From assembly GCA_949130495.1 (NCBI GenBank), contig OX422207.1:367619868-367683867 (forward strand): a DNA stretch of 64,000 bases, read 5' to 3'. The notes beneath the pieces were generated by a model. It saw only the letters and a list, made by a program, of their open reading frames with translations, had not been told where the DNA came from and did not search any database. The DNA is from Sambucus nigra. Lineage: Eukaryota; Streptophyta; Magnoliopsida; Dipsacales; Adoxaceae. Shown one piece after another: positions 1 to 12,800 of this stretch. Numbering within the stretch: the first letter of the stretch is position 1; each line of letters opens with the position of its first letter. Made by a program: the position numbers and the translations under genes.

Positions 1-3000
1 GACTGCGGGGTCAGTTCCTACGAGTTACGTTGGTCCCGTGGGAGGTGTTGGTACCACCCACGGGGCCGTTCGAGGGATGTTTCGAGTTTTCACCCTCTAA
101 CGCCATGTTTTGCTTAAGTTTAGAAATACGCAAATTACCATCATATTCTCAAACCGGGAGACCCACGGCTGCGGGGTCAGTTCCTACGAGTTACATTGGT
201 CCCGTGGGAGGTGTTGGTACCACCCACGGGGACGTTCGGGGGCTGTTTTGAGTTTTCACCCTCTAACGCCATGTTTTTAAGCCTAAGTCAAGAAATATAT
301 AAATTATTGCCGTATTCTCAAATCGGTAGTCCCGCTGCGGTGGGGTTAGTTCCTACGAGTTACGTTGGTCCCCTGGGAGGTGTCGGTGCCACCCACGGGG
401 CCGTTCAGGGGTTGTTTTGAGTTTTCACCCTATAATAACATGTTTTGCTTATGTCTAGAAATACACAAATTACCGTCGTATTCTCAAATTGGGAGACCCG
501 CGGCTGCGGTGTCGGTTTCTACGAGTTACAATGGTCCCGTGGGAGGTATTGGTGCAACCCACGGGGCCGTTCGGGGGTTGTTTCATGTTTTCACGCTCTA
601 ACGTTATGTTTTTAAGCCTAAGTTAAGTAATATACATATTATTGTCGTATTCTCAAACCGGGAGTCCCGCGACTGCGGGGTCAATTCCTACGAGTTACCT
701 TGGTCCCGTGGGAGGTGTTGGTGCCACCTACGGGGCTGTTCGGGGGATGTTTCGAGTTTTCACCCTCTCACGCCATGTTTTTATGCCTAAGTCAAGAAAT
801 ATGCAAATTATCATCGTATTTCAAACCGGGAGTCCCGCGGTTGCAGGGTCAGTTCCTATGAGTTACGCTGGTCCCGTGGGAGGTGTTGGTGCCACCCACG
901 GGGCCGTTCGGGGGCTGTTTCGAGTTTTCACCCTCTAACATCATGTTTTTAAGCCTAAGTCAATAAATATACAAATTATTGTCGTATTCTCAAATCGGGA
1001 GTCCCGCAGCTGCAGGGTCAGTTCTACGAGTTACCTTGGCCCCGTGGGAGGTGTTGGTGCCACCCACGGGGCCATTCAGGGGCTGTTTCGAGTTTTCACC
1101 CTCTAACGTCATATTTTTAAGCCTAAGTCTAGAAATATGCAAATTACCATAGTAGTCTCAATTCGGGAGACGCGCGACTGCGAGGTCATTTCCTATGAGT
1201 TACCTTGGTCCCGTAGGAGGTGTTGGTGCAACCTAGGGGCCCGTTCAGGGGCTGTTTCGAGTTTACACCCTCTAACTCCTTGTTTTTAAGCCTAAGTCTA
1301 GAAATTTAAAAATTATCTTCGTACTCTCAAACCGGGTGACCCGCAACTGCGGGGTCAGTTCCTACGAGTTACATTGGTCCCATGGGAGGTGTTGGTGCCA
1401 CCCACGGGGACGTTCGGGAGGTGTTTCGAGTTTTCACCCTCTAACGTCATGTTTTTAAGCCTAAGTCTAGAAATATGCAAATTATCGTAGTACTCTCCAA
1501 TCGAGATACCTGCGGCTGCGGGGTCAGTTCCTACGAGTTAGCAAGGTACCGTGGGAGGTGTTGGTGCCACCCACAGGGACGTTCGGGGGCTGTTTCGAGT
1601 TGTCACCCTCTAACGCCATGTTTTTAAGCTTAAGTCAATAAATATATAAATTATTACCGTATTCTCAAAACGGGAGTCCCGCAGCTGCGGGTTCAGTTCC
1701 TACGAGTTACGTTGGTCCCGTGGGAGGTTGTTGCGACCCACGGGTCCGTTCGGGGGCTGTTTGGTGTTTTCACCCTCTAACATCATGTTTTTAAGCCTAA
1801 GTCAAGAAAAATAAAAATTATTTCCTTATTGTCAAATCGGAAGTCCCGCGACTGCGGGGTCAGTTCCTACGAGTTACGTTGGTCCCGTGGGAGGTGTTGG
1901 TACCACCCACGGGGCCGTTCGAGGGATGTTTCGAGTTTTCACCCTCTAACGCCATGTTTTGCTTAAGTTTAGAAATACGCAAATTACCATCATATTCTCA
2001 AACCGGGAGACCCACGGCTGTGGGGTCAGTTCCTACGAGTTACATTGGTCCCGTGGGAGGTGTTGGTACCACCCACGGGGACGTTCGGGGGCTGTTTTTA
2101 GTTTTCACCCTCTAACGCCATGTTTTTAAGCCTAAGTCAAGAAATATATAAATTATTGCCGTATTCTCAAATCGGTAGTCCCGCTGCGGTGGGGTTAGTT
2201 CCTACGAGTTACGTTGATCCCTTGGGAGGTGTTGGTGCCACCCATGGGGCCGTTCAGGGGTTGTTTTGAGTTTTCACCCCATAATAACATGTTTTTCTTA
2301 AGTCTAGAAATACGCAAATTACCATCGTATTCTCAAATCGGGAGACCCGCGGCTGCGGTGTCAATTTCTACGAGTTACATTGGTCCCGTGGGAGGTATTG
2401 GTGCAACCCACGGGGCCGTTCGGGGGTTGTTTCGTGTTTTCACCCTCTAACGTCATGTTTTTAAGCCTAAGTTAAGTAATATACAAATTATTGTCGTATT
2501 CTCAAACCGGGAGTCCCGCGACTGCGGGGTCAATTCCTACGAGTTACCTTGGTCCCGTGGGAGGTGTTGGTGCCACCTACGGGGCTGTTCGGGGGATGTT
2601 TCGAGTTTTCACCCTCTCACGCCATGTTTTTATGCCTAAGTCAAGAAATATGCAAATTATCATCGTATTTCAAACCGGGAGTCCCGCGGTTGCAGGGTCA
2701 GTTCCTATGAGTTACGTTGGTCCCGTGGGAGGTGTTGGTGCCACCCACGGGGCCGTTCGGGGGTTGTTTCGAGTTTTCATCCTCTAACGCCATATTTTGC
2801 TTAAGTCTAGAAATACGCAAATTACCGTATCCTCAAATCGAGAGACCCGTGGCTGCGGGGTTAGTTCCAACGAGTTACGTTGGTCCCGTGGGAGTTGTTG
2901 GTGCCACCCACGGGGCCGTTCGGGGGCTGTTTCGAGTTTTCACCCTCTAACATCATGTTTTTAAGCCTAAGTCAATAAATATACAAATTATTGTCGTATT

Positions 3001-5849
3001 CTCAAATCGGGAGTCCCGCAGCTGCAGGGTCAGTTCTACGAGTTACCTTGGTCCCGTGGGAGGTGTTGGTGACACCCACGGGACCATTCGTGGGCTATTT
3101 CGAGTTTTCACCCTCTAACGTCATATTTTTAAGCCTAAGTCTAGAAATATGCAAATTACCATAGTAGTCTCAATTCGGGAGACGCGCGACTGCGAGGTCA
3201 TTTCCTATGAGTTACCTTGGTCCCGTAGGAGGTGTTGGTGCGACCTAGGGGGCCGTTCAGGGGCTGTTTCAAGTTTACACCCTCTAACTCCTTGTTTTTA
3301 AGCCTAAGTCTAGAAATATACAAATTATCGTCGTACTCTCAAACCGGGTGACCCGCAGCTGCGGGGTCAGTTCCTACGAGTTACATTGGTCCCATAGGAG
3401 GTGTTGATGCCACCCACGGGGACGTTCGGGAGGTGTTTTGAGTTTTCACCCTCTAATGTCATGTTTTTAAGCCTAAGTCTAGAAATATGCAAATTATCGT
3501 AGTACTCTCCAATCGGGAGACCCGCGGCTGCGGGGTCAGTTCCTACGAGTTAGCAAGGTCCCGTGGGAGGTGTTGGTGCCACCCACAGGGACGTTCGGGG
3601 GCAGTTTCGAGTTCTCACCCTCTAACGCCATGTTTTTAAGCCTAAGTCAATAAATATATAAATTATTGAAGTATTCTCAAAACGGGAGTCCCGCGGCTGC
3701 GGGTTCAGTTCCTACGAGTTACGTTGGTCCCGTGGGAGGTTGTTGCCACCCACGGGGCCGTTCGGGGGCTGTTTCAAGTTTTCACCCTCTAACATCATGT
3801 TTTTAAGCCTAAGTCAAGAAATATAAAAATTATTTCCTTATTGTCAAACCGGAAGTCCCGCGACTGCGGGGTCAGTTCCTACGAGTTACGTTGGTCCCGT
3901 GGGAGGTGTTGGTACCACCCACGGGGCCGTTCGGGGGCTGTTTCGAGTTTTCACCCTCTAACGCCATGTTTTTAACCCTAAGTCAAGAAATATACAAATT
4001 ATGGTCGTACTCTCAAACCGCGAGACCCACCGCTGCGGGGACAATTCCTACGAGTTACCTTGGTCCCGGGGGAGGTGTTGGTGCCACCTACGGGGCCGTT
4101 CGGGGCTGTTTCGAGTTTTCACCCTCTCACGCCATGTTTTTAAGCCTAAGTCAAGAAATATGCAAATTATCATCGTATTTCAAGCCGGGAGTCCCGCGGT
4201 TGCAGGGTCTGTTCCTATGAGTTACGTTGGTCCCGTGGGAGGTGTTGGTGCCACCCACTGGGCCGTTCGGGGGCTGTTTCGAGTTTTCACCCTCTAACGC
4301 CATATTTTGCTTAGGTCTAGAAATACGCAAATTACCGTATTCTCAAACCGAGAGACCCGTGGCTGCGGGGTTAGTTCCTACGAGTTACGTTGGTCCCGTG
4401 GGAGGTGTTGGTGCCACCCATGAGGTCGTATGGGGGCTGTTTCGAAGTTTCACCCTCTAACATAATGTTTTTAATCCTAAGTCAAGATATATACAGATTA
4501 TTGTCGTATTCTCAAATTGTGAGTCCCGCGGCTACAGGGTCAGTTCCTACGAGTTACCTTGGTCCCGTGGGAGGTGTTGGTACCACCCACGTGGCCGTTC
4601 GGGGGCTGTTTCGAGTTTTCACCCTCTAACGTCATGTTTTTAAGCGTAAGTCTAGAAATATTCAAATTACCATAGTACTCTCAAACACGGAAACGCACGA
4701 CTGCGGGGTCAGTTCCTATGAGTTGCCTTGGTCCCGTAGGAGGTGTTGGTGCGACCTAGGGGGCCGTTCAGGGGCTGTTTCGAGTTTACACCCTCTAACG
4801 CCTTGTTTTTAAGCCTAAGTCTAGAAATATTCAAATTATCGTCGTACTCTCAAACCGGGTGACCCGCAGCTGCGGGGTCAGTTCCTACGAGTTACATTGG
4901 TCCCATAGCAGGTGTTGATGCCACCCACGGGGACGTTCGGGAGGTGTTTTGAGTTTTCACCCTCTAACGTCATGTTTTTAAGCCTAAGTCTAGAAATATG
5001 CAAATTATCGTAGTACTCTCCAATCGGGAGACCCGCGGCTGCGGGGCCAGTTCCTACGAGTTAGCAAGGTCCCGTGGGAGGTGTTGGTGCCACCCACAGG
5101 GACGTTCGGGGGCAGTTTCGAGTTTTCACCCTCTAACGCCATGTTTTTAAGCCTAAGTCAATAAATATATAAATTATTGAAGTATTCTCAAAACGGGAGT
5201 CCCGCGGCTGCGGGTTCAGTTCCTACGAGTTACGTTGGTCCCGTGGGAGGTTGTTGCCACCCACGGGGCCGTTCGGGGGCTGTTTCAAGTTTTCACCCTC
5301 TAACATCATGTTTTTAAGCCTAAGTCAAGAAATATAAAAATTATTTCCTTATTGTCAAACCGGAAGTCCCGCGACTGCGGGGTCAGTTCCTACGAGTTAC
5401 GTTGGTCCCATGGGAGGTGTTGGTACCACCCACGGGGCCGTTCGGGGGCTGTTTCGAGTTTTCACCCTCTAACGCCATGTTTTGCTTAAGTTTAGAAATA
5501 CGCAAATTACCATCATATTCTCAACCGGGAGACCCACAGCTGCGGGGTCAGTTCCTACGAGTTACATTGGTCCCGTGGGAGGTGTTGGTACCACCCACGG
5601 GGACGTTCGGGGGCTGTTTTGAGTTTTCACCCTCTAACGCCATGTTTTTAAGCCTAAGTCAAGAAATATATAAATTATTGCCATATTCTCAAATCGGTAG
5701 TCCCACTGCGGTGGGGTTAGTTCCTACGAGTTACGTTGGTCTCCTGGGAGGTGTTGGTGCCACCCACGGGGCCGTTCAGAGGTTGTTTTGAGTTTTCACC
5801 CTATAATAACATGTTTTGCTTAAGTCTAGAAATACGCAAATTACCATCG

Positions 5850-7815
5850 TATTCTCAAATCGGGAGACCCGCGGCTGCGGTGTCAGTTTCTACGAGTTAC
5901 ATTGGTCCCGTGGGAGGTATTGGTGCAACCCATGGGGCCGTTCGGGGGTTGTTTCGTGTTTTCACCCTCTAACGTCATGTTTTTAAGCCTAAGTTAAGAA
6001 ATATACAAATTATTGTCGTATTATCAAACTGGGAGTCCCGCGACTGCGGGGTCAATTCCTACGAGTTACCTTGGTCCCGTGGGAGGTGTTGGTGCCACCT
6101 ACGGGGCTGTTCGGGGGTTGTTTCGAGTTTTCAATCTCTCACGCCATGTTTTTATGCCTAAGTCAAGAAATATGAAAATTATCATCGTATTTCAAACCGG
6201 GAGTCCCGCGGTTGCAGGGTCAGTTCCTATGAGTTACGTTGGTCCGGTGGGAGGTGTTGGTGCCACCCACGGGGCCGTTCGGGGGTTGTTTCGAGTTTTC
6301 ACCCTCTAACGCCATATTTTGCTTAAGTCTAGAAATACGCAAATTACCGTATCCTCAAATCGAGAGACCCGTGGCTGCGGGGTTAGTTCCTACGAGTTAC
6401 GTTGGTCCCGTGGGAGGTGTTGGTGCCACCTACGGGGCCGTTCGGGGGCTGTTTCGAGTTTTCACCCTCTAACATCATGTTTTTAAGCCTAAGTCAATAA
6501 ATATACAAATTATTGTCGTATTCCCAAATCGGGAGTCCCGCAGCTGCAGGGTCAGTTCTACGAGTTACCTTGGTCCCGTTGGAGGTGTTGGTGCCACCCA
6601 CGGGACCATTCGTGGGCTGTTTCGAGTTTTCACCCTCTAACGTCATATTTTTAAGCCTAAGTCTAGAAATATGCAAATTACCATAGTAGTCTCAATTCGG
6701 GAGACGCGCGACTGCGAGGTCATTTCCTATGAGTTACCTTGGTCCCGTAGGAGGTGTTGGTGCGACCTAGGGGGCCGTTCAGGGGCTGTTTCGAGTTTAC
6801 ACCCTCTAACTCCTTATTTTTAAGCCTAAGTCTAGAAATATACAAATTATCATCGTACTCTCAAACCGGGTGACCCGCAGCTGCGGGGTCAGTTCCTACG
6901 AGTTACATTGGTCCCATGGAAGGTGTTGGTGCCACCCACGGGGCCGTTCGGGGGATGTTTCGAGTTTTCACCCTCTAACGCCATGTTTTTAAGCCTAAGT
7001 CTAGAAATATACAAATTATCGTCGTACTCTCAAACCGAGAGACCCGCAGCTGTGGGGTCAGTTCCTACGAGTTACATTAGTCCCATGGGAGGTGTTGGTG
7101 TCACCCACGGGGCCGTTCGGGGGCTGTTTCGAGTTTTCACCCTCTAACATCATGTTTTTAAGCCTAAGTCAAGAAATATAAAAATTATTTCCTTATTGTC
7201 GAACCGAAAGTCCCGCGGCTGCGGGGTCAGTTCCTACGAGTTACGTTGGTCCCGTGGGAGGTGTTGGTACCACCCACGGGGCCGTTCGGGGGCTATTTCG
7301 AGTTTTCCCCCTCTTACGCCATGTTTTGCTTAAGTCTAGAAATACGCAAATTACCGTCATATTCTCAAACCGGGAGACCCCCGGATGCGGGGTCAGTTCC
7401 TACGAGTTATATTAGTCCCGTGGGAGGTGTTGGTACCACCCACGGGGACGTTCGGGGGCTGTTTCGAGTTTTCACCCTCTAACATCTTGTTTTTAAGCTT
7501 AAGTCTAGAAATATGAATATTACCGTAGTACTCTCAAATCGGGAGACCCACGACTGCGGGGTCAGTTCCTATGAGTTACCTTGGTCCCGTGAGAGGTGTT
7601 GGTGCCACCCATGGGGCCGTTCGGGGGCTGTTTCGAGTTTTAACCCTCTAACGTCATATTTTTAAGCCTAAGGTAAGAAATATACAAATTATTGTCGTAT
7701 TCTCAAATCGGAAGTCCCGCGGTTGCGGGGTCGGTTCCTACGAGTTACCTTGGTCCCGTGGGAGGTTTTGGTGCCACCCACGGGGGCGTTCGGGGGCTGT
7801 TTCGAGTTTTCACCC
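5850..7815. repeat. 2,014-bp tandem duplication, copy 1
   Basis: This stretch aligns to 7,864-9,829 at a constant offset of 2,014 bp (12 monomers). Reading both copies side by side I see about four single-base differences: near 7,226/9,240, 7,417/9,431, 7,694/9,708 and 7,789/9,803. This is far closer than typical monomer-to-monomer similarity. Sequence diverges abruptly on the outer sides (5,800-5,849 versus 7,814-7,863), as expected for one recent unequal exchange. Confidence 0.93.
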
Positions 7816-7863
7816 TCTAATGCCATGTTTTGCTTAAGTCTAGAAATACGTAAATTAACGTCG

Positions 7864-9829
7864 TATTCTCAAATCGGGAGACCCGCGGCTGCGGTGTCAG
7901 TTTCTACGAGTTACATTGGTCCCGTGGGAGGTATTGGTGCAACCCATGGGGCCGTTCGGGGGTTGTTTCGTGTTTTCACCCTCTAACGTCATGTTTTTAA
8001 GCCTAAGTTAAGAAATATACAAATTATTGTCGTATTATCAAACTGGGAGTCCCGCGACTGCGGGGTCAATTCCTACGAGTTACCTTGGTCCCGTGGGAGG
8101 TGTTGGTGCCACCTACGGGGCTGTTCGGGGGTTGTTTCGAGTTTTCAATCTCTCACGCCATGTTTTTATGCCTAAGTCAAGAAATATGAAAATTATCATC
8201 GTATTTCAAACCGGGAGTCCCGCGGTTGCAGGGTCAGTTCCTATGAGTTACGTTGGTCCGGTGGGAGGTGTTGGTGCCACCCACGGGGCCGTTCGGGGGT
8301 TGTTTCGAGTTTTCACCCTCTAACGCCATATTTTGCTTAAGTCTAGAAATACGCAAATTACCGTATCCTCAAATCGAGAGACCCGTGGCTGCGGGGTTAG
8401 TTCCTACGAGTTACGTTGGTCCCGTGGGAGGTGTTGGTGCCACCTACGGGGCCGTTCGGGGGCTGTTTCGAGTTTTCACCCTCTAACATCATGTTTTTAA
8501 GCCTAAGTCAATAAATATACAAATTATTGTCGTATTCCCAAATCGGGAGTCCCGCAGCTGCAGGGTCAGTTCTACGAGTTACCTTGGTCCCGTTGGAGGT
8601 GTTGGTGCCACCCACGGGACCATTCGTGGGCTGTTTCGAGTTTTCACCCTCTAACGTCATATTTTTAAGCCTAAGTCTAGAAATATGCAAATTACCATAG
8701 TAGTCTCAATTCGGGAGACGCGCGACTGCGAGGTCATTTCCTATGAGTTACCTTGGTCCCGTAGGAGGTGTTGGTGCGACCTAGGGGGCCGTTCAGGGGC
8801 TGTTTCGAGTTTACACCCTCTAACTCCTTATTTTTAAGCCTAAGTCTAGAAATATACAAATTATCATCGTACTCTCAAACCGGGTGACCCGCAGCTGCGG
8901 GGTCAGTTCCTACGAGTTACATTGGTCCCATGGAAGGTGTTGGTGCCACCCACGGGGCCGTTCGGGGGATGTTTCGAGTTTTCACCCTCTAACGCCATGT
9001 TTTTAAGCCTAAGTCTAGAAATATACAAATTATCGTCGTACTCTCAAACCGAGAGACCCGCAGCTGTGGGGTCAGTTCCTACGAGTTACATTAGTCCCAT
9101 GGGAGGTGTTGGTGTCACCCACGGGGCCGTTCGGGGGCTGTTTCGAGTTTTCACCCTCTAACATCATGTTTTTAAGCCTAAGTCAAGAAATATAAAAATT
9201 ATTTCCTTATTGTCGAACCGAAAGTCCCACGGCTGCGGGGTCAGTTCCTACGAGTTACGTTGGTCCCGTGGGAGGTGTTGGTACCACCCACGGGGCCGTT
9301 CGGGGGCTATTTCGAGTTTTCCCCCTCTTACGCCATGTTTTGCTTAAGTCTAGAAATACGCAAATTACCGTCATATTCTCAAACCGGGAGACCCCCGGAT
9401 GCGGGGTCAGTTCCTACGAGTTATATTAGTTCCGTGGGAGGTGTTGGTACCACCCACGGGGACGTTCGGGGGCTGTTTCGAGTTTTCACCCTCTAACATC
9501 TTGTTTTTAAGCTTAAGTCTAGAAATATGAATATTACCGTAGTACTCTCAAATCGGGAGACCCACGACTGCGGGGTCAGTTCCTATGAGTTACCTTGGTC
9601 CCGTGAGAGGTGTTGGTGCCACCCATGGGGCCGTTCGGGGGCTGTTTCGAGTTTTAACCCTCTAACGTCATATTTTTAAGCCTAAGGTAAGAAATATACA
9701 AATTATTGCCGTATTCTCAAATCGGAAGTCCCGCGGTTGCGGGGTCGGTTCCTACGAGTTACCTTGGTCCCGTGGGAGGTTTTGGTGCCACCCACGGGGT
9801 CGTTCGGGGGCTGTTTCGAGTTTTCACCC
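7864..9829. repeat. 2,014-bp tandem duplication, copy 2
   Basis: Second copy of the 12-monomer duplication. The matching segment of super-repeat copy B (about 24.6-26.5 kb) is present once only. The doubling therefore arose in copy A after the super-repeat duplicated, or was lost from copy B. Confidence 0.93.
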
Positions 9830-12800
9830 TCTAACGCCATGTTTCTAGGCCTAAGTCTAGAAATATTCAAATTATTGTCGTACTCTCAAACCGAGAGACC
9901 CGCGGCTGCGAGGTCAGTTCCTACGAGTTACTTTGGTCCCGTGGGGGGTGTTGGTGCCACACACGGGGATGTTCGGGGGCTGTTTCAAGTTTTCACCCTC
10001 TAACGCCATGTTTTTAAGCCTAAGTCAAGAAAGATAGAAATTATCGTCGTATTCTCAAACTGAAAGTCTCGTAGCTACAGGGTCAGTTCCTACAAGTTAC
10101 GTTGGTCCCGTGGGAGGTGTTGGTGCCACCCACGGGGCCGTTCGGGGGCTGTTTCGAGTTTTCACCATATAACGCCATGTTTTACTAAAGTCTACAAATA
10201 TGTAAATTTCCGTCATCTTCTTAAATCGGGAGAGTTTTACGAGTTACATTGGTCCCGGGGGAGGTGTTGGTGCCACCCACGGGGCCGTTAGGGGGCTGTT
10301 TCAAGTTTTCACCCTCTAACGTCATGTTTTTAAGCCTAAGTCAAGAAATATACAAATTATCGTCATACTCTCAAACTGGGAGATCCGCGGCTGCTGGGTC
10401 AGTTCCTACGAGTTACCTTGGTCCCATGGGAGGTGTTGGTGCCACCCATGGGGACGTTCGGGGGCTGTTTTGAGTTTTCACCCTCTAACGCCATGTTTTT
10501 AAGCCTATGTCTAGAAATATACAAATTACCATAGTACTCTCAAACCGGGAGACGCGCGACTACGTGGACAGTTCCTATGAGTTACCTTGGTCCTGTAGGA
10601 GGTGTTCGTGCGACCCAGGGGGCCGTTCGGGGGCTGTTTCGAGTTTTCACCATCTAACGCCATGTTTTTAAGCCTAAGTCTAAAAATATGCAAATTATCG
10701 TCGTACTCTTAAACCGAGAGACCCGTGGCTGAGGGGTCAGTTCCTGCAAGTTACGTTGGTCACGTGGGAGGTTTGGTGACACCCTCGGGGCCGTTCGGGG
10801 GCTGTTTTGAGTTTTCACCCTCTAAATTCATGTTTATAAGCCTAAGTCTTGAAATATATAAATTACCGTAGTACTCTCAAACTGGGAGATCCGCGGCTGC
10901 GGGGTCAGTTGCTATGAGTTACCTTAGTCCCGTGGGAGGTGTTGGTGCCACCCACGAGGCCGTTCGGGGGCTGTTTTGAGTTTTCACCCTCTAACGTCAT
11001 GTTTTTAAGCCTAAGCCTAGAAATATGCAAATTATTGTAGTACTCTCAAACCGGGAGACCGGTGACTGCGGGGTCAGTTCCTACGAGTTAGCTTGGTTCC
11101 GTGGGAGGTGTTGGTGCCACCCACGGGGACGTTCGGGGGCTGTTTCGAGTTTTCACCCTCTAACGCCATGTTTTTAAGCCTAAGTCAATAAATATAAAAA
11201 TTATTGCCGTATTCTCAAAACGGGAGTCTCGCGGCAGCGGGTTCAGTTCCTACGAGTTACGTTGGTCCCGTGGGAGGTTGGTTCCACCCACGGGGCCGTT
11301 CGGGGGCTGTTTTGAGTTTTCACCCGCTAACGCCATGTTTTGCTTAAGTCTACAAATACGCAAATTACCTTCGTATTCTCTAACCGAGAGACCTGTGGCT
11401 CCGGGGTCTTATGTTGGTCCCGTGGGAGGTTTTGGTGCCACCCACGGGGCCGATCGGGGGCTATTTCGAGTTTTCACCGTCTAACGCCATGTTTTGCTTA
11501 AGTGTAGAAATATGAAAATTACCATCGTATTCTCACATTGGGAGTCCCGTGACTGCGAGGTCAGTTCCTACGAGTTTCCTTGGTCTAGTGGGAGGTGTTG
11601 GTGCCACCCACGAGGACGTTCGGGGGCTGTTTTAAGTTTTCACCCTCTAACGCCATGTTTTTTAGCCTAAGTCAAGAAATATATAAATTATTATTGTATT
11701 CTCAAATCGGGAGTCCCGCTGCGACGGGGTCAGTTCCTACGAGTTACGTTGGTCCCGTGGGAGGTGTTGGGGCCACCCACGGGGCCGTTCGGGGGCTGTT
11801 TTGAGTTTTCACCCTCTAATGACATGTTTTGCTTAAGTCTAAAAATATGCAAATTACCATCGTATTCTCAAATCGGGAGACCCGCGGTTGCGGGGTCAGT
11901 TCCTACGAGTCACATTGGTCCCGTGGGAGGTATTGGTGCAACCCACGGAGCCGTTCGGGGGCTGTTTCAAGTTTTCACCCTCTAACGCCATGTTTTTAAC
12001 CCTAAGTCAAGAAATATACAAATTATTGTCGTACTCTCAAACCGCGAGACCCACCGCTGCGGGGATAATTCCTACGAGTTACCTTGGTCCCGGGGGAGGT
12101 GTTGGTGCCACCTACGGGGCCGTTCGGGGGCTGTTTCGAGTTTTCACCCTCTCACGCCATGTTTTTAAGCCTAAGTCAAGAAATATTCAAATTATCATCG
12201 TATTTCAAGCCGGGAGTCCCGCGGTTGCAGGGTCTGTTCCTATGAGTTACGTTGGTCCCGTGGGAGGTGTTGGTGCCACCCACAGGGCCGTTCGGGGGCT
12301 GTTTCGAGTTTTCACCCTCTAACGCCATATTTTGCTAAGGTCTAGAAATACGCAAATTACCGTATTCTCAAACCGAGAGACCCGTGGCTGCGGGGTTAGT
12401 TCCTACGAGTTACGTTGGTCCCGTGGGAGGTGTTGGTGCCACCCACGAGGTCGTATGGGGGCTGTTTTGAAGTTTCACCCTCTAACATAATGTTTTTAAT
12501 CCTAAGTCAAGATATATACAAATTATTGTCGTATTCTCAAATTGTGAGTCCCGCGGCTACAGGGTCAGTTCCTACGAGTTACCTTGGTCCCGTGGGAGGT
12601 GTTGGTACCACCCACGTGGCCGTTCGGGGGCTGTTTCGAGTTTTCACCCTCTAACGTCATGTTTTTAAGCGTAAGTCTAGAAATATGCAAATTACCATAG
12701 TACTCTCAAACCAGGAAACGCACGACTGCGGGGTCAGTTCCTATGAGTTACCTTGGTCCCGTAGGAGGTGTTGGTGCGACCCAGGGGGCCGTTCGGGGGC

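Larger units (their letters stand above)
1..10003. repeat. Higher-order repeat block built from 9, 11 and 12 monomers
   Basis: A distinctive junction monomer (ATTTCCTTATTGTC, then a GGAAGTCCC- or GAAAGTCCC-type segment) recurs near 1,811, 3,822, 5,333, 7,180 and 9,194. The intervals are about 2,011, 1,511, 1,847 and 2,014 bp, that is 12, 9, 11 and 12 monomers. A second marker (ACCATAGTAGTCTCAATTCG) recurs near 1,148, 3,160, 6,682 and 8,696. The first unit lacks one monomer that is present at about 2,790-2,950 in the second. The 9-monomer unit (3,862-5,372) carries at 3,960-4,700 a stretch most like 11,990-12,730, so it is a mosaic. The same higher-order repeat reappears at 23,400-26,750. Confidence 0.85.
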
